From Actinocorallia herbida (GTDB taxonomy: Bacteria; Actinomycetota; Actinomycetes; Streptosporangiales; Streptosporangiaceae): DNA of 64,000 nt. Shown one piece after another: positions 58,821 to 64,000 of this stretch. The notes under the pieces are model-generated. The model saw only the letters and a list, made by a program, of their open reading frames with translations, did no database searches and was not told the DNA's origin. The number at the start of each line of letters is the position of its first letter. Position 1 is the first letter of the stretch. The DNA is taken from NCBI RefSeq assembly GCF_003751225.1, contig NZ_RJKE01000001.1, positions 9,486,001 to 9,550,000 of the forward strand. The letters run 5' to 3'. Both the position numbers and the translations under genes were made by a program.

Positions 58821-58857
58821 GAGAAGGCCCACGCCGCCGTGCGGTGTGGGCCTTCTC
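58821..58857 (-). terminator. Strong 17-bp hairpin after pstB
   Basis: GAGAAGGCCCACGCCGC (58821-58837), loop CGT, GCGGTGTGGGCCTTCTC (58841-58857); one G-U pair. It ends the pstSCAB transcript on the minus strand. The rest of the 273-nt gap to the DUF47 start holds the pit promoter. Confidence 0.85.
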
Positions 58858-58901
58858 ACCAGGAGCGAGGGGCGTCCCGAGGGATGGGACGCCGCCGGAG
58901 C

Positions 58902-59678
58902 TCAGCCGAAGCGGCCGGTGATGTAGTCCTCGGTGGCCTTCTCCGTGGGGTTGGTGAAGATCCTCGAGGTGTCGTCCAGCTCGATGAGCTTGCCGGGCTT
59001 GCCCGTCCCGGCGATGTTGAAGAACGCGGTCTTGTCGGACACGCGCGCGGCCTGCTGCATGTTGTGGGTCACGATGACGATCGTGTACTGCGACTTGAGC
59101 TGGGCGATCAGGTCCTCGATGGCGAGGGTGGAGATCGGGTCCAGCGCCGAGCACGGCTCGTCCATCAGGAGGACCTGCGGCTGCACCGCGATCGCACGGG
59201 CGATGCACAGCCGCTGCTGCTGCCCGCCGGACAGGCCGGCGCCCGGCTTGGCGAGCCGGTCCTTCACCTCGTTCCACAGGTTGGCGCCCTTGAGCGAGGA
59301 CTCGACGATGTCGTCGAGCTGTGACTTGCCTTTGACGCCGTTCAGCTTGAGGCCGGCCGCGACGTTGTCGTAGATCGACATGGTCGGGAACGGGTTCGGC
59401 CGCTGGAAGACCATGCCGACGACGCGGCGGACCGCGACCGGGTCGACGCCCTGGCCGTACAGGTCCTGGTCGTCGAGCATCACCTTGCCGTCGACGCGGG
59501 CACCGGGGATGACCTCGTGCATGCGGTTGAGCGTCCGCAGGAACGTCGACTTGCCGCAGCCGGACGGCCCGATGAAGGCGGTGACCGAGCGGGGCTCGAT
59601 CGTCATGGAGACGTCCTCGACGGCGAGGAAGCCGCCGTAGTAGGCGTTGAGGCCCGAGACCTCGATCCGCTTGGCCAT
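58902..59678 (-). CDS. pstB: Phosphate ABC transporter ATP-binding protein
   Basis: The 258-residue ATPase has Walker [13 protein letters not shown] near 37-46, Q-loop [10 protein letters not shown], signature [14 protein letters not shown] and Walker [14 protein letters not shown]. The block [16 protein letters not shown] is the H-loop region of PstB. It drives high-affinity phosphate uptake with PstC and PstA. ATG 59678; it follows pstA by 20 nt on the same strand. Confidence 0.97.
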   Translation of the reverse strand: MAKRIEVSGLNAYYGGFLAVEDVSMTIEPRSVTAFIGPSGCGKSTFLRTLNRMHEVIPGARVDGKVMLDDQDLYGQGVDPVAVRRVVGMVFQRPNPFPTMSIYDNVAAGLKLNGVKGKSQLDDIVESSLKGANLWNEVKDRLAKPGAGLSGGQQQRLCIARAIAVQPQVLLMDEPCSALDPISTLAIEDLIAQLKSQYTIVIVTHNMQQAARVSDKTAFFNIAGTGKPGKLIELDDTSRIFTNPTEKATEDYITGRFG

Positions 59679-59698
59679 GGTGCGGTACTCCTTGTCAG

Positions 59699-60598
59699 CT
59701 ATCGGATCGAGGTCCGGCGGGCCAGCAGGCGGGCGCCGAGATTGAGGACCATGATGATGAAGATGAGGGCGAGGGCCGCACCCCAGGCGCGGGCGACCGC
59801 GACCTGGTTGGGGTCGCTGGCCTGCTCCCAGATGTAGGTGGGCAGGGACGACTGGGCGCCGCTGAACGGGTTGAAGTTGATCACCTTGGTGACCCAGATC
59901 GTCAGCAGCAGCGGGGCGGTCTCGCCCATGACGCGGGCGATGGCCAGCATGATGCCGGTGATGATGCCGGTGAAGGCGGTCGGCAGCACGACCTTGGTGA
60001 CGGTCCGCCAGCGGGGCACACCGAGCGCGTAGGACGCCTCGCGCAGCTCGTTCGGCACGAGCTTGAGCATCTCCTCGGCCGACCTGACGACGGTCGGGAT
60101 CATCAGCACCGCGAGGGCGAGCGCGCCGGCGAAGCCGGACACCTCGAACCCGAGGACGAGGATCCAGAAGGCGAGGACGAACAGGCCCGCGACGATCGAC
60201 GGGATGCCCGTCATGACGTCGACGAAGAAGCTGATCGTCCGGGAGAGCCGCTTGCCCTGGCCGTACTCGACGAGGTAGATCGCGGTGAGCACCGCGACCG
60301 GGATCGACATGACGCTGGCCAGCGCGACCTGCTCCAGGGTGCCGACCAGGGAGTGGTAGATGCCGCCCCCGGAGTCCCGGCCGCCGATGCCGTTCATCGA
60401 CTTCAGCAGGAAGTCGGCGCTGATGACCTGGGCGCCCTCGCTGATGACCTTGTACAGAAGGCTGATCAGCGGGATGACGGCGAGCGCGAAGGCGACGTAG
60501 ACCGCGACGAGGACTGCCCGGTCCTTGAGCTTGCGGCCCATCGACGTCGTCGGGATCGCCTGCCCGGTCTTGGCGGTGTTGGCTGCGAGCGCGCTCAT
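59699..60598 (-). CDS. pstA: Phosphate ABC transporter permease
   Basis: The 299-residue permease has six hydrophobic segments and the EAA loop [29 protein letters not shown]. The periplasmic loop [13 protein letters not shown] is typical of PstA. The start overlaps the pstC stop by four bases (ATGA), so the permeases are made in a fixed ratio. Start chosen at ATG 60598. Confidence 0.95.
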   Translation of the reverse strand: MSALAANTAKTGQAIPTTSMGRKLKDRAVLVAVYVAFALAVIPLISLLYKVISEGAQVISADFLLKSMNGIGGRDSGGGIYHSLVGTLEQVALASVMSIPVAVLTAIYLVEYGQGKRLSRTISFFVDVMTGIPSIVAGLFVLAFWILVLGFEVSGFAGALALAVLMIPTVVRSAEEMLKLVPNELREASYALGVPRWRTVTKVVLPTAFTGIITGIMLAIARVMGETAPLLLTIWVTKVINFNPFSGAQSSLPTYIWEQASDPNQVAVARAWGAALALIFIIMVLNLGARLLARRTSIR

Positions 60599-61575
60599 TC
60601 GGTGAACTCCTTGCGGCGGGACACGACGGCGCGGGCCGCCATGTTCACGATCATCGTGATGATGAAGAGCACCAGGCCGGACGCGATCAGGGCGCTGCGG
60701 CCGATGTCGCCGGACTCGCCGAAGGTGCGGACGATGTTGGCGGCGAAGGTGTTGCCGCCGGGCTCCAGGATGTGCCAGTTGATCCCGGCGACCGTGGAGA
60801 GCACCAGGGCGATGGCGACGGTCTCGCCGAGCGCGCGGCCGAGGCCGAGCATCATCGCGCTGATGACGCCGGAGCGGCCGTAGGGCAGGACCGACAGCCG
60901 GATGGTCTCCCAGCGGGTCGCGCCGAGCGCCTGGGCCGCTTCGATGTGCGGGGTCGGGACCTGGAGGAAGACCTCGCGCGAGATGGACGAGACGATCGGC
61001 AGGATCATGATCGCCAGGACCACCGAGCCGATGAAGATCGACTGACCACCGACGTTCTCGCCCGCGAAGAGCGGGAACCAGCCGAGGTAGGTGTTGAGGA
61101 ACTCGATCACCGGGTCGGCGTTCATCACCAGGAAGTGCAGGCCCCAGAGGCCGTAGATGATGCTCGGGACCGCCGCGAGGAGGTCCACGATGAAGCCGAG
61201 CCCGTCGGCGAGCTTGCGCGGCGCGTAGAACGAGATGAAAAGCGCGATGCCGATGGCGACGGGTGTGGCCATGAGCAGCGCGAGGAACGCCGACATGATC
61301 GTGCCGAAGGCGAGCTGGGCGATGCCGAACCGCGGCGGATCGCCGTTGGCGCGCCACTCGGTGTCGGTCAGGAAGTTGCCCTCGTTGGCCTGGAGCGCGG
61401 GAATGGCCTTCCAGATCAGGAAGGCGGCGATGGCGCCCATGATGACCAGGACGAAGATGCCGGATCCGAGGGCGGCGCCCCGGAAGACCTTGTCGCCCCG
61501 CCTGCCCGTGCTGATCGCCCTTCTGTTCCGCGACGCGCCGACGGCCCGGCTCTGGACTTCGTCGATGCTGGTCAC
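60595..61575 (-). CDS. pstC: Phosphate ABC transporter permease
   Basis: The 326-residue permease has a cytoplasmic N-terminus, then six or seven hydrophobic segments and the EAA loop [48 protein letters not shown] is the PstC signature. I prefer GTG 61575 (MTSIDEVQ) because GGGAGGAG lies 5 nt upstream; ATG 61602 has no such site. A hairpin separates it from pstS. Confidence 0.93.
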   Translation of the reverse strand: MTSIDEVQSRAVGASRNRRAISTGRRGDKVFRGAALGSGIFVLVIMGAIAAFLIWKAIPALQANEGNFLTDTEWRANGDPPRFGIAQLAFGTIMSAFLALLMATPVAIGIALFISFYAPRKLADGLGFIVDLLAAVPSIIYGLWGLHFLVMNADPVIEFLNTYLGWFPLFAGENVGGQSIFIGSVVLAIMILPIVSSISREVFLQVPTPHIEAAQALGATRWETIRLSVLPYGRSGVISAMMLGLGRALGETVAIALVLSTVAGINWHILEPGGNTFAANIVRTFGESGDIGRSALIASGLVLFIITMIVNMAARAVVSRRKEFTE

Positions 61576-61621
61576 ACCAGCTCCTCCCTCGGAGTTTGCC
61601 AATTCCCTGAAACGGGGTGAG

Positions 61622-61649
61622 GCCCCTCCGCCGGTCTCGGCGGAGGGGC
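61622..61649 (-). terminator. Hairpin between pstS and pstC
   Basis: GCCCCTCCGCCG (61622-61633), loop GTCT, CGGCGGAGGGGC (61638-61649): a perfect 12-bp stem inside the pst operon. It may cause partial termination so that more PstS than PstCAB is made. Confidence 0.75.
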
Positions 61650-61703
61650 TTCGGTCGTTCTCGGCGCTCAGTGCCTTGCTCGCGTTCTACGAGGCCCGGT
61701 CGC

Positions 61704-62810
61704 TCAGGAGACCGCGATCGCCTCGACGGAGGCGCGGACCTTGGTGATGATCTCCTGGGGCAGCGGCGCGTAGCCGAGGCCCTCCAGGGCCGCCTGGCCG
61801 GCGTCGGAGGCGGTGTAGGTGAGGAAGGACTTCACGAACTCGCCCTCGGGGCCGGTGAGGCCCTTCTCGCAGGCGATCTCGTAGGTGACCAGGACGATCG
61901 GGTAGGCGCCCGGGGTCTTGGTCGCGTAGTCGATCTTCAGCGCGAGGTCGTTGCCGGTGCCGGTGACCTCGGCGCCCGCGATGGTCTTGGAGGCGCTCTC
62001 GGCGGTCAGCTCGGTGAACTCGCCCGCGCCGTTCTGCACCTTGACGGTGGAGAGGGCCGCGTTCTCGGCGTAGGACATCTCGACGTAGCCGATGGCGCCC
62101 TTGGACTGCTTGATCAGCGTGGTCACGCCGTCGGACTTGGTGCCGCCCTGGCCGCCGGGGGCGGTCCACACCTTGCCGCCCTCGAACTTCCAGACGTCGG
62201 GGGCGACGGCCGTGAGGTACTTGGTGAAGTTGTCGGTGGTGCCCGACTCGTCAGCGCGGTGGACGGTGGTGATGGCCTCGTCCGGCAGCTTGGCGTCGGG
62301 GTTGTCCGCGGCGATCGCCGGGTCGTTCCACTTCTTGATCTCGCCCGCGAAGATCTTCGCCAGGGTCACGGGGGAGAGCTGGAGGCCGTCGACGCCCTCC
62401 AGGTTGTAGGCCACCGCGACCGGGCCGACGACCATCGGCAGGTTCAGCGCGGTGTTGCCGGCGCAGCGGGTCTGGGCGGCCGTGGCCTCTTCGGGCTTGA
62501 GGGCCGAGTCGGAGCCCGCGAAGGACGCCTGCTTGCCGTTGAAGGCTTCGATGCCCGCGCCCGAGCCGCTCGGGTTGTAGTTCAGAACGGCACCGGCGCA
62601 GTTCGCGGTGTAGTTCTTGATCCACTCGTCGATCGCGTTCTTCTGCGCGCTCGAACCTGCGGCGTTAACGGTGGCTTCGACACAGTTGCCGTCCGCGGGC
62701 GCCGCCGAGGGGTCCACATTGGCGTTGTCGTCGGAGCCGCAGGCGGACAGCGCCAGAGCGCCGGTCAGGATGACGCCGCCGAGGGCCGCAAGCCGGATGC
62801 CGTTCTTCAC
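61704..62810 (-). CDS. pstS: Phosphate-binding lipoprotein
   Basis: The 368-residue protein has a lipoprotein signal (MKNGIRLAALGGVILTGALALSAC, lipobox LSAC) and a PstS domain: EATVNAAGSSAQKNAIDEW, NYNPSGSGAGIEAF, SFAGSDSAL, HRADESGTTDNFTKYL, which supply the phosphate-binding Ser, Arg, Asp and Thr. It is the extracellular phosphate receptor for PstCAB. A PHO-box-like repeat lies upstream. It is the first gene of the operon. Confidence 0.97.
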   Translation of the reverse strand: MKNGIRLAALGGVILTGALALSACGSDDNANVDPSAAPADGNCVEATVNAAGSSAQKNAIDEWIKNYTANCAGAVLNYNPSGSGAGIEAFNGKQASFAGSDSALKPEEATAAQTRCAGNTALNLPMVVGPVAVAYNLEGVDGLQLSPVTLAKIFAGEIKKWNDPAIAADNPDAKLPDEAITTVHRADESGTTDNFTKYLTAVAPDVWKFEGGKVWTAPGGQGGTKSDGVTTLIKQSKGAIGYVEMSYAENAALSTVKVQNGAGEFTELTAESASKTIAGAEVTGTGNDLALKIDYATKTPGAYPIVLVTYEIACEKGLTGPEGEFVKSFLTYTASDAGQAALEGLGYAPLPQEIITKVRASVEAIAVS

Positions 62811-62892
62811 GGGTTGTTCCTCCAGGTCACTGCGGTGATCCCCGTGCTAGGTCAGGGAGGTGGGGTCACCGTCAGGAATGAAGGTAGGAAGG

Positions 62893-62936
62893 CCAGGTGA
62901 ACGGCTCGGAGCGGTCCAGGTGAACGGGGAGTGAAC
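62893..62936 (-). promoter_or_regulatory. PHO-box-like direct repeats upstream of pstS
   Basis: On the minus strand GTTCAC occurs at 62936 (GTTCACT) and 62925 (GTTCACC), exactly 11 nt apart, and again at 62902 (GTTCACC), 23 nt further on. Eleven-nt GTTCACC direct repeats are the PhoP box of actinomycetes. They lie about 85-125 nt upstream of the pstS ATG. Confidence 0.75.
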
Positions 62937-62981
62937 AGCGTTGGGATGCTTCGGGAAGAATGTCTCGATTTGGCGTTGCCG

Positions 62982-63821
62982 TCAGGTGAACGAGCGTCCG
63001 AACTGGACATCGACCTGGTACCGGCGGAACCCGAGGGACTCGTAAAGCCTTACGGCGCTGGTGTTCTCGCCGTCGACGTAGAGAAGCACGGTGTCCAGCC
63101 CGAGGCCCTTGAGGTGGTTGAGCCCGGCGAGGGTCAGGGTGCGGCCGAGGCCGACGCCCTGCTGCGCCGGATCGACCCCGACGACGTACACCTCGCCCAT
63201 CCCGTCGGGATGGACCTTGGTCCAGTGGAAGCCGACGAGCTTGTCGTCCTTGGTGACCACGAAGAAGCCCTTCGGGTCGAACCACGGCTCGGCCATCCGG
63301 CGCCGGAGGTCCTCCTCGGTCCATTGGCCCTGCTCGGGGTGGGAGGCGAACGACGCGGCGTTGAGGCGCAGCCAGCCCGCGGCGTCGCCGGGCTGGAAGG
63401 TGCGCAGGGTGTACCCGGCGTGGATGCGCCACACCGGTATCGGCTCGGTGAGCGCGCGGCGCATCTGGAGGAGCGTACGGACGGGCCGGAGGCCCTGGGA
63501 GGCGGCCAGCTCCGCGGAGCCGGGCACCTCGCCGTGCGCCCATATCCGGACGTCCTGGGGCAGCTCGGCGAGCAGCCGACTACCGATACCGCGGCGGCGG
63601 AACGCGGGGTCCACGACCACCTCGGCCGACCCGGCCTCGGCGAAGGCGTAGCCCGCGAGCTCCGCGCCCTCATGGACGAGGTGGTGCTCGCCGCCGCCGT
63701 GCCGCACGGCAAGCAGGGTCTGCTCGGACAGGGGCGGTACCCCGTCGGCCTCGGCGGCCCGCTCGGCCAGATCGAGGACGGCGGCGGACTGCTCGGCTGA
63801 CAACTCATGCACGACGACCAT
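62982..63821 (-). CDS. mshD: Mycothiol synthase
   Basis: The 279-residue protein has two GNAT domains: the first (about 1-130) with VVDPAFRRRGIGSRLL, the second (about 140-279) with VYVVGVDPAQQGVGLGRTLTLAGLNHL and YVDGENTSAVRLYESLGF. This is the tandem-GNAT layout of MshD, which acetylates desacetylmycothiol with acetyl-CoA, the last step of mycothiol synthesis. EQGQWTEEDL is a further MshD block. It is adjacent to pstS as in many actinomycetes. Confidence 0.95.
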   Translation of the reverse strand: MVVVHELSAEQSAAVLDLAERAAEADGVPPLSEQTLLAVRHGGGEHHLVHEGAELAGYAFAEAGSAEVVVDPAFRRRGIGSRLLAELPQDVRIWAHGEVPGSAELAASQGLRPVRTLLQMRRALTEPIPVWRIHAGYTLRTFQPGDAAGWLRLNAASFASHPEQGQWTEEDLRRRMAEPWFDPKGFFVVTKDDKLVGFHWTKVHPDGMGEVYVVGVDPAQQGVGLGRTLTLAGLNHLKGLGLDTVLLYVDGENTSAVRLYESLGFRRYQVDVQFGRSFT

Positions 63822-63832
63822 AGATCGCCAGC

Positions 63833-64000
63833 TTATTCGTCAGTCCGTTCGTACGTCACCACCAGGCCGCACTCCGTGCACTCGGCGATGTTCTCATCAA
63901 TCTCCAAGTGACACGTATGACGGAGATCTTTAGTGTCTTCAGTGGACTCCCGTCTCCAGACTCCAGAAGGATCTGCATGATGCCCTCCAGAAGGACGCGC
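63833..64000 (-). CDS. C-terminus of a protein with a small Cys cluster (partial)
   Basis: A minus-strand frame enters at the window edge and stops with TAA at 63833-63835 (55 codons visible). It reads ...DTKDLRHTCHLEIDENIAECTECG...ERTDE, with C-x-H, then C-x2-C, which may form a zinc knuckle. It has no start in the window. The base composition is less GC-rich than neighbouring genes. Family unknown; a non-coding stretch cannot be excluded. Confidence 0.45.
   Translation of the reverse strand, partial: ARPSGGHHADPSGVWRRESTEDTKDLRHTCHLEIDENIAECTECGLVVTYERTDE

Overview
The window is GC-rich DNA with strong G/C preference at third codon positions and dense, mostly non-overlapping genes. Markers point to a mycothiol-producing, probably mycelial actinomycete: mycothiol synthase (mshD), a DUF5703 protein, a chaplin-like repeat protein, a DivIVA/FilP-type coiled-coil protein, a DUF574 methyltransferase, a CU044_5270-type protein after an ECF sigma factor, and an MFS-thymidylate kinase fusion in the order topA-tmk-holB. 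I infer Streptosporangiales, possibly Thermomonosporaceae. No prophage, CRISPR array, rRNA or complete insertion sequence was seen. Three tRNAs are present (Leu-GAG, Lys-UUU, Glu-UUC).

Layout. 1-4 kb: cut-off secreted protein, tRNA-Leu, M20 peptidase, chaplin-like protein, DUF5703. 4.1-11.9 kb: topA, MFS-Tmk fusion, holB, secreted subtilisin-like protease. 12-17 kb: lipoprotein, divergent LysR regulator and S33 aminopeptidase, a gene remnant, an ABC-F ATPase and tRNA-Lys with a second degenerate copy of its 3' end. 17.4-27.3 kb: Clp-N/HTH protein behind twin palindromes, ArsR/MFS pair, M20 dipeptidase, dapD, acyl-CoA dehydrogenase, PspC protein, second MFS protein, zincin-like metallopeptidase overlapping head-to-head with a membrane metallophosphoesterase, tRNA-Glu. 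27.5-35.7 kb: ECF sigma plus CU044_5270 protein, damaged HNH gene, G-rich stretch, PAS protein, DUF574 methyltransferase, cyclase/ThDP-enzyme pair, zinc-ribbon membrane protein.

35.8-44.4 kb holds a membrane OB-fold (YqiJ/NfeD-like) protein, a YqiK-type flotillin and a 1583-residue DUF3686-type AAA ATPase, with a convergent pentapeptide-repeat protein. 44.5-51.9 kb: secreted GH1 glycosidase, SDR plus enoyl-CoA hydratase operon, S1C protease, MpaB-type oxygenase, ArfB, DivIVA-like protein, gamma-carbonic anhydrase. 51.9-56.4 kb: a 1524-residue protein with two CbxX/EccA-like AAA regions whose nucleotide-binding motifs are degenerate and a Thr-x-x-Asp repeat tract. 56.6-64 kb is a phosphate block: PiT transporter with DUF47 partner, then pstSCAB with a PHO-box-like element upstream of pstS and a hairpin between pstS and pstC, followed by mshD.

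The best candidates for undescribed biology are the degenerate AAA scaffold (51864-56438), the flotillin/OB-fold/giant-ATPase operon (35839-43220), the Clp-N/HTH regulator with paired perfect palindromes (18156-18200) and the chaplin-like repeat protein (2483-3598).
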